From: Alcanivorax sp.
GTDB taxonomy: Bacteria > Pseudomonadota > Gammaproteobacteria > Pseudomonadales > Alcanivoracaceae
Length of the DNA stretch: 64,000 bases
Assembly (NCBI RefSeq): GCF_002733835.1
Contig: NZ_NVWY01000006.1
Location: 1 to 64,000, forward strand
Direction of reading: 5' to 3'
Each line of letters opens with the position of its first letter. Position 1 is the first letter of the stretch. The notes beneath the pieces were generated by a model. The model was given only the letters and a program-made list of their open reading frames with translations, ran no database searches and was not told the origin of the DNA. Shown in pieces: positions 32,257 to 42,430 of this stretch. The position numbers were made by a program, and so were the translations under genes.

Positions 32257-34848
32257 ATGAAGAGTGCTGAACTACGCCAGGCCTTTCTGGATTACTTCGC
32301 CAGCCAGGGACACACCAAGGTGCCGTCCTCCTCGCTGGTGCCCCACAATGACCCGACCCTGTTGTTTACCAACGCGGGTATGAATCAGTTCAAGGATGTG
32401 TTTCTGGGCCGTGAGTCCCGGGACTACACCCGTGCTACCAGTTCCCAGCGCTGCGTGCGTGCCGGGGGTAAGCATAACGATCTGGAGAACGTGGGCTACA
32501 CGGCGCGGCATCACACCTTCTTCGAGATGCTGGGTAATTTCAGCTTCGGCGACTATTTCAAGCGCGAAGCCATCAAGTTCGCCTGGGAATTCCTGACGGG
32601 CACCTTGGGGCTGCCTGAAGAGCGCCTGTGGATCACCGTGCATGTGTCCGACGATGAAGCGGCGGATATCTGGCTCAAGGAAATGGGCGTCAGCGCTGAA
32701 CGCTTCTCGCGCCTGGACGAGGACAACTTCTGGCAGATGGGCGATACCGGCCCGTGCGGTCCCTGTTCCGAGATTTTCTACGACCATGGGGCCGATGTGC
32801 CCGGTGGCCCTCCCGGTTCCGAGAATGATGACCTGGATCGCTATATCGAGATATGGAACCTGGTGTTCATGCAATACGACCGCCAGCCGGATGGTGAGTT
32901 ACAGCCGTTGCCCAAGCCCAGTGTGGATACCGGCATGGGCCTGGAGCGTATTGCTGCAGTCTTGCAGGGCGTACATTCTAACTACGAAATTGACCTGTTC
33001 CAGGCGCTGCTGAAAGCGGCGGCCACGGCTACCGGCTGCACCGATTTGGAAGAAAAGTCCCTGCGGGTGATTGCCGACCATATCCGTTCCGCCAGCTTCC
33101 TGATCTGTGACGGGGTGATACCGTCCAATGAAGGCCGTGGCTATGTGCTGCGCCGCATCATCCGTCGCGCCCTGCGCCACGGTCATAAGCTGGGCCAGGA
33201 CAAGCCGTTCTTCTCCACCTTGGTGACCGCGCTGGTCGAGCAGATGGGTGAGGCCTATCCGGAGCTGGGCCGCGAACAGGCCCGCATCGAAAAAGCCTTG
33301 CTGGCGGAAGAAGAGCAGTTTGGCCGCACCCTGGCCGCCGGCATGAAGGTGCTGGAAGCGGCCATAGCCGAGCTGGATGGCAAGGAACTGCCCGGCGAGG
33401 TGCTGTTCAATCTTTATGACACCCATGGTTTCCCACCGGATCTCACCGCCGATGTGGCCCGTGAGCGGGAATTGACGGTGGACATGGACGGCTTTGAAAA
33501 CGCCATGGAAGCCCAGCGTGAGCGGGCCCGTGGTGCCGGCAGCTTTGCCAATGATTACAGCGACCGACTCAATATCGAGGCGGTGACCGCGTTTTCCGGT
33601 TACGAAAAACTGGCGGACGACGACAAGATCGTCGGCCTGTTCAAGGACGGCGAAGCGGTTGATGCCCTGCAGGCGGGCGAAGAAGGCATGGTGGTGTTGG
33701 CCAGCACGCCGTTTTATGCGGAGTCTGGCGGCCAGGTGGGCGACAGCGGTTTCCTGGTGCAGGGCGATAATCGTTTCGCGGTGTCCGATACCAGGAAGCG
33801 TCAGGCGGCCCATGTGCATCTGGGCAAGGTGGAAAGCGGCAGCCTGAAGGTGGGTGGCAAAGTGTCTGCCTACGTGGATGTGGAGCGTCGTCGCGCCATC
33901 ATGCGCAATCACTCCGCCACTCACCTGATGCACGCCGCTTTGCGTGAAGTATTGGGTGAGCATGTTCAGCAGAAAGGCTCGTTGGTGGCAGCCGACTATT
34001 TGCGCTTTGACTTCTCCCACGGCGAAGCTGTCAGCGAAGACCAGCGTGAGCAGATCGAGATTCTGGTGAATCGCCAGATTCTGGCCAACACCGCAGTAAC
34101 CACCGAATTGATGGATATCGACGCCGCCCGGGAAGCGGGTGCCATGGCCCTGTTTGGCGAGAAATATGATGATCAGGTGCGCGTGCTGAGCATGGGCAGC
34201 GACGGCTTCTCCAAGGAGTTGTGTGGCGGAACCCACGTGAGCCGCACCGGCGATATCGGTCTGTTCCGGATTACCCTGGAAGCCTCTGCGGCTGCCGGTG
34301 TGCGCCGCATCGAAGCGGTGACGGGTGAACACGCCCTGGCGGTGATGCGCCAGCAGGAGCGGGCGCTCAGCGAAATTGCCGCCACGGTGAAGAGCTCACC
34401 GGACAATGCGGCCGAGCGGGTGCGCAGCCAGGCGCAGAAAGTCCGTGAACTGGAAAAAGAGATCGAACGCCTCAAACAGAAACTGGCTAGCGGCGCCGGC
34501 GGCGACCTGACCAGTGATGTGCAGGATATTAACGGCGTGAAGGTATTGGCGACGCAAATCGACGGTGCCGATAGCAAGACCTTGCGGGTCACCATGGACA
34601 AGCTGAAAGACAAGCTGGGTTCCGCGGTGATTCTGCTGGCCGCAGTGGAAGGCGATAAGGTGGCCTTGGTGGCCGGTGTCACCAAGGACCTGACCGCCAG
34701 ATACAAAGCGGGCGATCTGCTCAAATTCGTGGCCGAGCAAGTGGACGGCCGTGGCGGTGGGCGCCCGGATATGGCCCAGGGGGGTGGGAATAATCCTGCT
34801 GCATTGCCCGGGGCCCTGGAAAGTGTAAAGGGCTGGGTGGCCGGGTAG
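32257..34848 (+). CDS. alaS: alanyl-tRNA synthetase
   Basis: An 863-residue class II synthetase that charges tRNA-Ala and edits Ser/Gly mischarging. The catalytic domain shows the family start ([17 protein letters not shown]), [14 protein letters not shown] and DTGMGLERI; the editing domain has the zinc-type [12 protein letters not shown] and CGGTH motifs; the C-terminal DHHA1 domain ends [14 protein letters not shown]. The ATG at 32257 matches the family N-terminus; an earlier in-frame ATG at 32242 and the frame to 32158 are less likely. Precedes lysC as in many gammaproteobacteria. Confidence 0.97.
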   Translation: MKSAELRQAFLDYFASQGHTKVPSSSLVPHNDPTLLFTNAGMNQFKDVFLGRESRDYTRATSSQRCVRAGGKHNDLENVGYTARHHTFFEMLGNFSFGDYFKREAIKFAWEFLTGTLGLPEERLWITVHVSDDEAADIWLKEMGVSAERFSRLDEDNFWQMGDTGPCGPCSEIFYDHGADVPGGPPGSENDDLDRYIEIWNLVFMQYDRQPDGELQPLPKPSVDTGMGLERIAAVLQGVHSNYEIDLFQALLKAAATATGCTDLEEKSLRVIADHIRSASFLICDGVIPSNEGRGYVLRRIIRRALRHGHKLGQDKPFFSTLVTALVEQMGEAYPELGREQARIEKALLAEEEQFGRTLAAGMKVLEAAIAELDGKELPGEVLFNLYDTHGFPPDLTADVARERELTVDMDGFENAMEAQRERARGAGSFANDYSDRLNIEAVTAFSGYEKLADDDKIVGLFKDGEAVDALQAGEEGMVVLASTPFYAESGGQVGDSGFLVQGDNRFAVSDTRKRQAAHVHLGKVESGSLKVGGKVSAYVDVERRRAIMRNHSATHLMHAALREVLGEHVQQKGSLVAADYLRFDFSHGEAVSEDQREQIEILVNRQILANTAVTTELMDIDAAREAGAMALFGEKYDDQVRVLSMGSDGFSKELCGGTHVSRTGDIGLFRITLEASAAAGVRRIEAVTGEHALAVMRQQERALSEIAATVKSSPDNAAERVRSQAQKVRELEKEIERLKQKLASGAGGDLTSDVQDINGVKVLATQIDGADSKTLRVTMDKLKDKLGSAVILLAAVEGDKVALVAGVTKDLTARYKAGDLLKFVAEQVDGRGGGRPDMAQGGGNNPAALPGALESVKGWVAG

Positions 34849-35005
34849 GGCAACTCAGGTTGGAAATACCCGTTATTTCCGGCTTGAAAAACCCACTTTG
34901 GGGGCGGAATAGGTTGTAGATCATGCCCGCCAAACCACCTGAACATGAAATCCCGGCGCGTTTCTGGTACAGTAGCGCGCTCTTTTTTGCAGAAAAAGCG
35001 ACTTT

Positions 35006-36232
35006 ATGGCTCTTATCGTGCAGAAATACGGCGGTACCTCGGTAGGTACGGTCGAACGCATCCAGGCCGTTGCCGAAAAGGTAGCCGGCTTTCATAAACG
35101 GGGTGACCAGGTGGTCGTCGTCGTTTCCGCCATGAGTGGGGAAACCAACCGGCTCATCGAGCTGGCCAACGGCGTTACCGACAAACCCTCTCCACGGGAA
35201 ATGGACGTGCTGGTGTCTACCGGCGAGCAGGTCACTATTGCCCTGTTGTCCATGGCGCTGCAAAAGCAGGGCCTCAATGCCCGCTCCTATACAGGTAGCC
35301 AGATTCCCCTGCGTACGGACAACACCTACTCCAAAGCCCGCATCGAAGAAATCGACGACAAGAAAGTTCGCGCCGATCTTGATGGTGGCAGTGTGGTGGT
35401 CGTGGCCGGTTTCCAGGGCGTCGATGGTGACGGCAACATTACCACGCTGGGCCGTGGTGGCTCTGATACCACCGCTGTGGCTTTGGCTGCTGCGCTGAAA
35501 GCGGACGAGTGCCAGATCTATACGGATGTGGATGGTGTTTACACCACTGACCCGCGAGTAGTGGATAACGCCCGCCGTCTGGACAGCATTACTTTCGAGG
35601 AAATGCTGGAAATGGCCAGCCAGGGCTCCAAGGTCCTGCAGATCCGCTCTGTGGAATTCGCCGGCAAATACAATGTGCCGCTGCGTGTTTTGTCCAGTTT
35701 CCAGGATGGCCCTGGGACACTTATTACCGTCGAAGACGAGGTTGATATGGAAAAGCCGGTAATCTCCGGAATTGCCTTTACCCGTGATGAAGCCAAGATC
35801 ATCGTGCGTGGCGCCCCGGACACCCCGGGTATTGCCTACAAGATCCTCGGCCCGGTAAGCGCAGAGAACATCGAAGTGGACATGATCGTGCAGAACGTGG
35901 GTAAGGACGGCGCTGCCGACTTCACCTTCACCGTGCACCGCAACGATTTCGCCCGTGCCCAGGAAGCCCTGCGTAACGCCTCCGAAGAGCTGGGCAACCC
36001 GGAAATCATCGGTGACGACAAGATCGCCAAGGTCTCCCTGGTGGGTGTGGGCATGCGCTCTCACGCGGGCGTGGCGTCCAAGATGTTCGAAGCCCTGGCC
36101 ACTGAAGGGGTGAACATCGAGATGATTTCCACCTCCGAGATCAAGGTGTCCGTGGTCATTGCCGAGAAGTACCTGGAGCTGGCAGTCCGTGCGCTGCACT
36201 CTGCCTTCGAGCTGGATCAGCCTTCAAGCTGA
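35006..36232 (+). CDS. lysC: aspartate kinase
   Basis: A 408-residue aspartokinase, first step from aspartate to lysine, threonine and methionine. The kinase domain begins [10 protein letters not shown] and has [15 protein letters not shown] and [11 protein letters not shown]; two C-terminal ACT domains (from [11 protein letters not shown] and [14 protein letters not shown]) give feedback control by lysine/threonine. Length is that of the monofunctional, Pseudomonas-type enzyme. Upstream 157 bases contain an extended -10-like TGGTACAGT at ~34965-34973; no lysine riboswitch is recognisable. It lies upstream of csrA. Confidence 0.97.
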   Translation: MALIVQKYGGTSVGTVERIQAVAEKVAGFHKRGDQVVVVVSAMSGETNRLIELANGVTDKPSPREMDVLVSTGEQVTIALLSMALQKQGLNARSYTGSQIPLRTDNTYSKARIEEIDDKKVRADLDGGSVVVVAGFQGVDGDGNITTLGRGGSDTTAVALAAALKADECQIYTDVDGVYTTDPRVVDNARRLDSITFEEMLEMASQGSKVLQIRSVEFAGKYNVPLRVLSSFQDGPGTLITVEDEVDMEKPVISGIAFTRDEAKIIVRGAPDTPGIAYKILGPVSAENIEVDMIVQNVGKDGAADFTFTVHRNDFARAQEALRNASEELGNPEIIGDDKIAKVSLVGVGMRSHAGVASKMFEALATEGVNIEMISTSEIKVSVVIAEKYLELAVRALHSAFELDQPSS

Positions 36233-36606
36233 GCCCGTAGCTTCATCGTGGTGCCTGGCACAAGCCTTTGCCGCCACAGAACATTTTCTTCAGTCGACCG
36301 TATTCCCTGATACGGCGCTTCCTCAGAAAATGCCCTGTGACAACAAATTCTTGCGCCATACATCCACGCTGAAACCACAGCTCAACTTCTGCTGATCGGC
36401 ATACCGTCAGGTAGGTATGGGGCGACGACCGGTTGGTCTCGCCCCTCTCACGGCAAGACTTGAGAATCTGATTCAGGCATACTACCGGCCCCGTGCCAGG
36501 GGTGGGTAAACGGTCTCTGCACCAAGGAGTCGTCACGGACGGCAACCCGCGAGCTTCAGGTACGGAAAGCGCTCACGGAAATGAAAGGACCCCAGGAGGG
36601 ATCATT
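36233..36606 (+). promoter_or_regulatory. csrA upstream region and GGA-rich leader
   Basis: 374 bases with no gene. The last 85 carry a run of CsrA-core motifs: AAGGA (36524), ACGGA (36535, 36562, 36575), AAGGA (36585) and CAGGA (36593), the last merging into the ribosome binding site AGGAGGGA. In E. coli CsrA binds several such sites in its own leader and represses translation; the same autoregulation is likely here but inferred. Confidence 0.65.
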
Positions 36607-36795
36607 ATGTTAATTCTTACGCGTCGAGTTGGTGAGACCCTGATGGTCGGTGACGAAGTGACCGTCACTGTGCTGGGTGTAAAAGGTAACCAGGTTCGTA
36701 TCGGTGTGAACGCACCGAAAGAAGTTGCCGTACACCGCGAAGAAATTTATCAGCGGATTCAGCACGAAAAATCGTCAGATAGCGAGTCTGCCTGA
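36607..36795 (+). CDS. csrA: carbon storage regulator CsrA/RsmA
   Basis: A 62-residue RNA-binding homodimer that binds GGA-containing hairpins in mRNA leaders and controls translation and stability. The sequence [18 protein letters not shown] and [24 protein letters not shown] is the family signature, with Arg44 and Leu4 RNA contacts kept. ATG at 36607, behind AGGAGGGATCATT. It sits between lysC and tRNA-Ser, a conserved order. Confidence 0.97.
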   Translation: MLILTRRVGETLMVGDEVTVTVLGVKGNQVRIGVNAPKEVAVHREEIYQRIQHEKSSDSESA

Positions 36796-36901
36796 TTTTT
36801 GAGCTGTATTTTGTTCGCAAAATCGTTATGATGCGCGGCGAGTTTGGTGACAGCGCCGATTAAGAGCGTTCACCACCAAACCACAAGCAGTACCGCATTC
36901 C

Positions 36902-36991
36902 GGAGAGGTGGGTGAGTGGCTGAAACCAGCTCCCTGCTAAGGAGCCATACGGGAAACTGTATCGCGGGTTCGAATCCCGCCCTCTCCGCCA
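36902..36991 (+). tRNA. tRNA-Ser (GCT)
   Basis: 90-nt type II tRNA with a long variable arm. Acceptor arms GGAGAGG (36902-36908) and CCTCTCC (36981-36987), discriminator G, encoded CCA. The anticodon loop CTGCTAA gives anticodon GCT for AGC/AGU serine codons; the T-arm reads CGGGTTCGAATCCCG. Confidence 0.97.
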
Positions 36992-37000
36992 TATTAGAAA

Positions 37001-37027
37001 ACGCCCCGCAATGCGGGGCGTTTTTGT
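37001..37027 (+). terminator. intrinsic terminator after tRNA-Ser
   Basis: Stem ACGCCCCGC/GCGGGGCGT (9 bp, AAT loop) followed by TTTTTGTTT; a strong Rho-independent terminator nine bases past the tRNA. Confidence 0.9.
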
Positions 37028-37186
37028 TTGTGGCGCCTGCCTTTGCTGCTGGCGACTCTGTTGTTCCGGACGGATGTCGCCCGCAAGCGCGGTTCTCATG
37101 TTTGTCGTGCTCTGCCTTGACACCAACTTGCGCTACACTACGCCCCCGAAACGCCCCTTGAATTTCACGGTAAAGAAGGTGACGCC

Positions 37187-38221
37187 ATGACCGATACTCT
37201 GACCATTGCCCGCCCGGACGACTGGCATCTGCATTTCCGCGACGGTGATTTGCTGGCGGAGACGGTGCCGGCTACGGCCAATGTGTTCGGTCGTGCCATT
37301 GTGATGCCCAACCTGAACCCGCCGGTAAACACGGTGGCCCAGGCCGCAGAGTATCGTGAGCGCATCATGGCGCAGGTCCCGGCAGGGGTGAGTTTTGAGC
37401 CATTGATGGTTTTGTATCTCACCGACAGCACCCCGGTGGAGGAAGTGGAACGCGCAGCGAACAGTGACTTCGTGCATGCCTTCAAGCTCTACCCGGCGGG
37501 TGCTACCACCAACTCTGCCAGTGGTGTCACCGACCCGGGCAAGATCACTCACCTGTACGAAGCCATGGAAAAGCACGATGTGCCGCTGCTGGTACACGGG
37601 GAGGTGACCGATGCGGACATCGATATCTTCGACCGTGAAAAGGTGTTCATTGATCGTTACCTGAACACGATCCGCAGCCAGTTTCCGGCGTTGCGTATTG
37701 TGTTTGAGCACGTGACTACCTCGGAAGGCGTCAACTTTGTGCGCGAAGCCAACGCGCTGACCGCAGCGACAGTGACCCCCCAGCACTTGTTGATGAACCG
37801 CAACGATTTGCTGGTGGGTGGTGTGCGCCCGCACAATTATTGCCTGCCGATTCTCAAGCGTCGCCAGCATCAGGACGCCATCCAGAAAGCGGTGATTGAC
37901 GGCCACAGTCGTTTCTTCCTGGGCACGGATTCCGCACCGCACGCCCGTAACAAGAAAGAAGCAGCCTGTGGCTGCGCGGGCTGTTACTCGGCGCGGGCGG
38001 CACTGCCGCTGTATGCGACCTTCCTGGAGCAGCACAATGCGCTGGATAAACTGGAAGGGTTCGCCAGCCACTTTGGTGCCGATTTCTATCGCCTGCCGCG
38101 CCACACCGACACCGTGACCTTGCAACGCAAGCCGTGGGAGGTGCCCACCATAATCGACGCCGCCGGGGAGCCGGTGGTGCCGTTCTTTGCCGGTGAGCAG
38201 TTGCCCTGGTCGCTGAGCTGA
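37187..38221 (+). CDS. pyrC: dihydroorotase (class II)
   Basis: A 344-residue zinc amidohydrolase that closes carbamoyl-aspartate to dihydroorotate in pyrimidine synthesis. HLHFRDGD near the N-terminus supplies the HxH metal ligands; FVHAFKLYPAGATTNS contains the carboxylated Lys; VHGEVTD, FEHVTTSEGV and the GTDSAPHARNKKE segment complete the active site. Size matches E. coli PyrC. Ribosome binding site AAGGTG. Followed after five bases by a COG0523 GTPase gene. Confidence 0.95.
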   Translation: MTDTLTIARPDDWHLHFRDGDLLAETVPATANVFGRAIVMPNLNPPVNTVAQAAEYRERIMAQVPAGVSFEPLMVLYLTDSTPVEEVERAANSDFVHAFKLYPAGATTNSASGVTDPGKITHLYEAMEKHDVPLLVHGEVTDADIDIFDREKVFIDRYLNTIRSQFPALRIVFEHVTTSEGVNFVREANALTAATVTPQHLLMNRNDLLVGGVRPHNYCLPILKRRQHQDAIQKAVIDGHSRFFLGTDSAPHARNKKEAACGCAGCYSARAALPLYATFLEQHNALDKLEGFASHFGADFYRLPRHTDTVTLQRKPWEVPTIIDAAGEPVVPFFAGEQLPWSLS

Positions 38222-38226
38222 TTGCC

Positions 38227-39261
38227 GTGGAAGAACGGATTCCGGTGGTGGTGCTCACCGGCTTTCTGGGCAGTGGCAAGACCACACTGCTCAATCGCTG
38301 GCTGAGCGAGCGCCGCGATGTAGCCCTGATCATCAACGAGCTGGGCGATATCGGTATCGACCAGCATCTCACCGGCACCGACGGAGTGTCGGTCTCGTTG
38401 CTGGCCGGCGGTTGCCTGTGCTGCGTGATTCAGGGTTCCCTGTCCACCACGTTGCGTAACCTGTTTATGGCCCGCAAGAACGGCGATATTCCCGCATTTA
38501 CGACGGTGGTGATCGAAACCACCGGCGCGGCTGAGCCCTTTGGTGTGGTGGCGCCACTGGAGCAGGATCCCTGGCTGAAAAAGCGCTTTGTCTGCCAGTC
38601 AGTGCTGACCGTGGTCGATGCCCGCGCCGGTGCCGATGCCATTGCCGAGCATCCGGAAGTACTGGAGCAAATCCATAGCGCCGATGCGCTGCTGCTTTCC
38701 AAGACGGAACAGGCCGAGCCCACCGCCGTGCAGGCGTTGCAGGCGCAGCTGCACGGCCTGAATGCAACGGCGCGGCAATACCGGCTGGATACCAACTTTC
38801 CTGACGCGAGCTTGCTTGATGAATCGTTCCCGCGTCGTTGCCGGGTGACCGGCCTGTTTGCCCCTGTGGGGGGCGCGGCGCTTGCCGCTCAGTCGCTTGC
38901 GCTGGCCCCCGCGGAGAAGCAGGCGTCCCGCCATAATCTGTTCAGCGCTTCGCTGCGCTGGCCCCATGGGCTCGACTGGCCGTTATGGCTGGCTGCGCTC
39001 CAGCAGTTGCAGGCACAATGTGGCGATGCATTGGTGCGAGTGAAAGGGTTGTTGCGGGTGAACGGGTTGGATGGCCCCATGCTGGTTCAGTGGGTGGCCC
39101 AACAGGCGCCGGAGATGACACCACAGAACCGGTGGCCGGATCAGGACACCGACTCGCGCCTGGTACTGATTGTGCGCCACCCTGAGGCTGACTTCCCGGC
39201 CCAACAGCTGGCACGCTGGGAGGCCTTGTTGAATCAGTTGCAGGCTGCCCCTTCGGCCTGA
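38227..39261 (+). CDS. COG0523/CobW-family GTP-binding metallochaperone-like protein
   Basis: A 344-residue G3E-family P-loop GTPase. Walker A GFLGSGKTT (12-20), the metal-binding GGCLCCVIQ with CxCC (63-66), Walker B-type VVIETTGAAEP and a C-terminal CobW_C domain are visible. Such proteins bind zinc or other metals and deliver or insert them into partner enzymes. Start is a GTG at 38227, five bases after pyrC, so both are co-transcribed; zinc delivery to the neighbouring zinc enzyme PyrC is a reasonable inference. Confidence 0.85.
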   Translation: MEERIPVVVLTGFLGSGKTTLLNRWLSERRDVALIINELGDIGIDQHLTGTDGVSVSLLAGGCLCCVIQGSLSTTLRNLFMARKNGDIPAFTTVVIETTGAAEPFGVVAPLEQDPWLKKRFVCQSVLTVVDARAGADAIAEHPEVLEQIHSADALLLSKTEQAEPTAVQALQAQLHGLNATARQYRLDTNFPDASLLDESFPRRCRVTGLFAPVGGAALAAQSLALAPAEKQASRHNLFSASLRWPHGLDWPLWLAALQQLQAQCGDALVRVKGLLRVNGLDGPMLVQWVAQQAPEMTPQNRWPDQDTDSRLVLIVRHPEADFPAQQLARWEALLNQLQAAPSA

Positions 39262-39303
39262 ATGTCCGGGCTGATCAACTCGCTTGATTGTTGCGGAGTC
39301 CCT

Positions 39304-39633
39304 ATGGGTTACCTGTATTTGTCCATCGCCATTGTGGCTGAAGTGGTGGCTACCTCGGCGCTGAATGCGTCCCAGGGGTTCACCCGGTTGTGGCCATCAG
39401 TGGCCACCGTGGTGGGCTATTCCATTGCGTTTTATGCCCTTTCCCTGACCCTGCGTACGATTCCCATGGGGATTGCCTATGCGGTCTGGGCTGGAGTGGG
39501 TATCGTACTGATTGCGCTGGTGGGCGCGCTATTCTTTAAACAAATGCCCGATTTGCCCGCCATGCTGGGGATGGGGTTTATTATTGCGGGTGTGGTGTTG
39601 GTCACGCTGGTGTGCAGCACTGCCAGCCACTGA
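39304..39633 (+). CDS. SMR-family multidrug efflux protein (EmrE-like)
   Basis: A 109-residue four-helix proton-coupled exporter of quaternary ammonium and other cationic compounds, working as an antiparallel dimer. It has the membrane-embedded Glu 13 in AEVVATSALNAS and the conserved YAVWAGVGIVLIALVG helix 3 motif of EmrE/Qac-type rather than SugE/Gdx-type members. ATG at 39304 behind GCGGAG; the frame back to 39262 is not needed. Confidence 0.9.
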   Translation: MGYLYLSIAIVAEVVATSALNASQGFTRLWPSVATVVGYSIAFYALSLTLRTIPMGIAYAVWAGVGIVLIALVGALFFKQMPDLPAMLGMGFIIAGVVLVTLVCSTASH

Positions 39634-39677
39634 ATGGCACTACATTAATTGCGCTGAATGAATGACAAGGAGAGGTC

Positions 39678-41834
39678 GTGACGGATCGAATCAATCAGGT
39701 AGAGCAGGCGGTAGACCGGGTTATTGAGGCCACAGGTGGAGAAATTCGCCTCGCCATGCCGCTGGGGCTGGGTAAACCCAACCGGTTTGTGAATGCACTT
39801 TATGCACGCGTGGAAGCGGACCCGTCCTTGAGCCTGGATATCTATACTGCTTTGTCTCTGGGAAAACCTGGAGCGGGCAGTGATCTGGAAAAACGTTTCC
39901 TTAACCCCTTTGCCGATCGGTTGTTTGGCGACTATGAAGCGTTGAGCTACCTGGCGGCGCAAAAACGTGGAAATTTGCCCGCCAACATCCGTGTCTTCGA
40001 GTTTTTCATGCAGCCCGGCAGCATGTTGGGCAGTGATGTGGCCCAGCAACATTACATCAGCAGCAATTACACCCATGTGGCGCGGGACCTGAATGCGCGA
40101 GGTGTGAATGTGGTGGCGCAATTACTGGCTCACCGGCAGGTGGACGGTAACGACGAGTACAGTTTTTCCTGCAACCCGGAAGTGACGCTCGACCTGATGC
40201 CCTTGCTCAAGGCCCGCCGGGAAGCCGGTGAAACCATCGTGGCCGTGGGGCAGGTGCATCGGGATCTGCCCTTTATGGGCAATGATGCCCGGGTGGACGA
40301 TTGGCTACCGGAGATGGACCTGCTGGTGGATGACCCGGAAGGCCACACACGGTTGTTCAGTACCCCGAACATGCCGGTGAATACTCAAGACCATTTTGTC
40401 GGCCTGCATGCCAGTACCCTGGTGCGTGACGGTGGCACGCTGCAAATCGGTATTGGTGCCCTTGGCGATGCGCTGGTGCATCACCTGCGTTTGCGCGAGC
40501 AAGACAACCCCCGCTATCTGAGTGCGTTGAAAGCCTGGGGTGTGCCACCTGAGCATGACGCCTTGATTGAGCGGGAGGGGGGCACCGGGGTTTTTCGTGA
40601 GGGCCTCTACGGTTGCAGCGAAATGATGACCCATGGCCTGCTCACGTTGATTGACGATGGCATCATTCGCCGCCCGGTCTATGACTGGGCACCTCTGCAG
40701 CGTCTGGAAATGCACAACCCGGCAACACCTGGGTTGGCGCTGCTGGATGCCCTGCGCGAGCAATCGGCCATCAGTCGGCGGCTGGACCGCGCACAACTAC
40801 GCACCCTGAAACGGTTTGGTATTTTCCGCGACGGCATTAGCAAACATGGTGACGAACTGCGGCTGCCCAATGACGTGACCGTGCCCAATGACCTGGACGA
40901 TCGCACCACCCGTGAAGCCTTGAAGGCGGTGTTCGGTGAAAGCCTGGCCGGGGGGGTGGTGATGCACGGTGGCTTTTTCCTGGGGCCCCAGGATTTCTAT
41001 GCGCGCTTGCGGGAGATGACGGACCAGGAGCGCAATAGAATCAACATGACGCGCATCAGTTTCATCAATCACCTTTACGGTGATGAAACCCTGAATCGTT
41101 TGCAGCGTCAGGATGCGCGCTTTATCAATACCGCGTTCACGGTCACCTTATTGGGCGCCGTGGCCTCGGACCAGATTGAAGATGGTCGCGTGCTCAGTGG
41201 TGTGGGCGGGCAATATAACTTCGTCAGCCAGGCCCATGAGCTGGAAGGCGCGCGTTCCATTTTGATGGTGCGGGCATGGCGCGAGCGCGGTGGTGAGGCC
41301 ATGAGTAATGTGGTGTTCAGCTATGGGCACAACACTATTCCCCGACACCTGCGCGATATGGTCGTTACCGAATATGGTGTGGCGGATCTGCGTGGCAAGA
41401 CCGATGAAGAAGTGGTCATGGCCATGCTGAACGTGGCCGATAGCCGTTTCCAGGTGGAGTTGATGGAGCAGGCCCAGGCGGCGGGAAAGCTGCGCCAGGA
41501 TTATCAGATTCCCGAGGCGCACCGTCGCAATAATCCTGAGCATCTTCATGAGATTGCCGAACAGTACGGCAAGGAAAGCTTCCCGGTTTTCCCGTTGGGC
41601 ACGGATTTCACCGAGGTAGAGCAGCGTTTGATGACGGCGCTCACTTGGCTGAAGGAGAAAGTCAGCCACAAGGAGTATCTGAAGTTGGGCCGCAAAGCGT
41701 TGTTTAACGAAGGCAGTCCAACCGAGTTTGCGGCGCAGCTGGATCGTATGGCGCTGACGGATCCGGATGGGGTGCGTGAACATATTTTTCAGCGGTTGTT
41801 GTTGACTGCGCTGGAAGCGACTCAGGAAAAATAG
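39678..41834 (+). CDS. acetyl-CoA hydrolase/transferase family protein
   Basis: A 718-residue protein of the acetyl-CoA hydrolase/CoA-transferase family, longer than the ~500-residue Ach1 type. The C-terminal domain has the family block LSGVGGQYNFVSQAHEL and VFSYGHNTIPRHLRDMVVTE followed by YGVADLRGKTDEEV. The N-terminal domain shows MPLGLGKPNRFVNALY. The long form is common in Pseudomonas and relatives; the CoA acceptor is unknown. GTG start at 39678 with AAGGAGAGG upstream. Ends at a convergent hairpin terminator. Confidence 0.85.
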   Translation: MTDRINQVEQAVDRVIEATGGEIRLAMPLGLGKPNRFVNALYARVEADPSLSLDIYTALSLGKPGAGSDLEKRFLNPFADRLFGDYEALSYLAAQKRGNLPANIRVFEFFMQPGSMLGSDVAQQHYISSNYTHVARDLNARGVNVVAQLLAHRQVDGNDEYSFSCNPEVTLDLMPLLKARREAGETIVAVGQVHRDLPFMGNDARVDDWLPEMDLLVDDPEGHTRLFSTPNMPVNTQDHFVGLHASTLVRDGGTLQIGIGALGDALVHHLRLREQDNPRYLSALKAWGVPPEHDALIEREGGTGVFREGLYGCSEMMTHGLLTLIDDGIIRRPVYDWAPLQRLEMHNPATPGLALLDALREQSAISRRLDRAQLRTLKRFGIFRDGISKHGDELRLPNDVTVPNDLDDRTTREALKAVFGESLAGGVVMHGGFFLGPQDFYARLREMTDQERNRINMTRISFINHLYGDETLNRLQRQDARFINTAFTVTLLGAVASDQIEDGRVLSGVGGQYNFVSQAHELEGARSILMVRAWRERGGEAMSNVVFSYGHNTIPRHLRDMVVTEYGVADLRGKTDEEVVMAMLNVADSRFQVELMEQAQAAGKLRQDYQIPEAHRRNNPEHLHEIAEQYGKESFPVFPLGTDFTEVEQRLMTALTWLKEKVSHKEYLKLGRKALFNEGSPTEFAAQLDRMALTDPDGVREHIFQRLLLTALEATQEK

Positions 41835-41855
41835 TGCACGGTGTCCGTGCCAGTC

Positions 41856-41883
41856 AGTGGGGCCGGGCGAAGCTGGCCCCACT
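41856..41883. terminator. bidirectional hairpin between convergent genes
   Basis: Perfect 9-bp stem AGTGGGGCC/GGCCCCACT with a 10-base loop, between the acetyl-CoA hydrolase gene and the convergent DUF4282 gene. It lacks a long T-run on either strand. Confidence 0.55.
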
Positions 41884-41899
41884 AATAAGTGCGTTACTT

Positions 41900-42430
41900 C
41901 TACTTCTTTTCTTCCTTATCGCTTTCCTTGGGCGTTTTGCGGTCCGGGCGGGCGCCGCCGCCGGACAGGGCGCGCCAGAAAGGAATGCGGCGGGTTACCG
42001 CAACCATTTCGTCAACGCTGTCGCTGATGCCGGACAGGCGATCCACCGTGTCACGCAAGCCCACCAGCTCGTCCACATGCTCGGAAATCTTGAACACCAC
42101 CATGTAGAACTCCAGTAGTGCCCGCAACACCGATGCCGCCACCAGAAACGTGAGCGGCGCGGCAAAGAAAAAGTAAAAAATGCCGCGCCAGGTGGATGCC
42201 ATAAAGGCTTCTACGCAAAGGTACAGCAAGCCCATGGCGATGGCGGTCAGGGCAATGCCGTAGACCCCCGGCATGACCTGAATAATCATGTATTTGTCGA
42301 ACTTGAAGTTGAACAGTTCGCGCCAGTATTGAACCACCCAGAAGTAACCTCGGCGGATTTTTTCGTTGAATTTTTCCGGTGCGGACGGCTGGAGGGTCTC
42401 CTCGCTGGCATCGCGTTGTTGATCTACCAT
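41900..42430 (-). CDS. DUF4282 membrane protein
   Basis: A 176-residue inner-membrane protein. A short cytosolic N-terminus with FNFKFDKYMIIQVMPGVYG leads into two transmembrane helices (~52-75, ~83-106) and a soluble tail with a coiled-coil-like segment (HVDELVGLRDTVDRLSGISD) and a charged end. This is the DUF4282 arrangement, function unknown. It overlaps the DUF2804 gene by 7 bases and is last in the four-gene PadR operon. Confidence 0.75.
   Translation of the reverse strand: MVDQQRDASEETLQPSAPEKFNEKIRRGYFWVVQYWRELFNFKFDKYMIIQVMPGVYGIALTAIAMGLLYLCVEAFMASTWRGIFYFFFAAPLTFLVAASVLRALLEFYMVVFKISEHVDELVGLRDTVDRLSGISDSVDEMVAVTRRIPFWRALSGGGARPDRKTPKESDKEEKK

Noticed and set aside
32899-34332. 477-codon minus-strand frame antisense to alaS
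   Set aside because: Antisense shadow of a high-GC gene with no family features; alaS is certain.
34849-35005. Lysine riboswitch ahead of lysC
   Set aside because: The gap is only 157 bases and shows none of the conserved L-box helices; a promoter-like TGGTACAGT lies near its end.
34721-36199. 492-codon minus-strand frame antisense to lysC
   Set aside because: His/Gly-rich antisense translation without recognisable domains; the lysC assignment on the plus strand is secure.
36860-37126. 88-codon minus-strand frame over tRNA-Ser
   Set aside because: It is the antisense of the tRNA and its terminator; typical spurious call.
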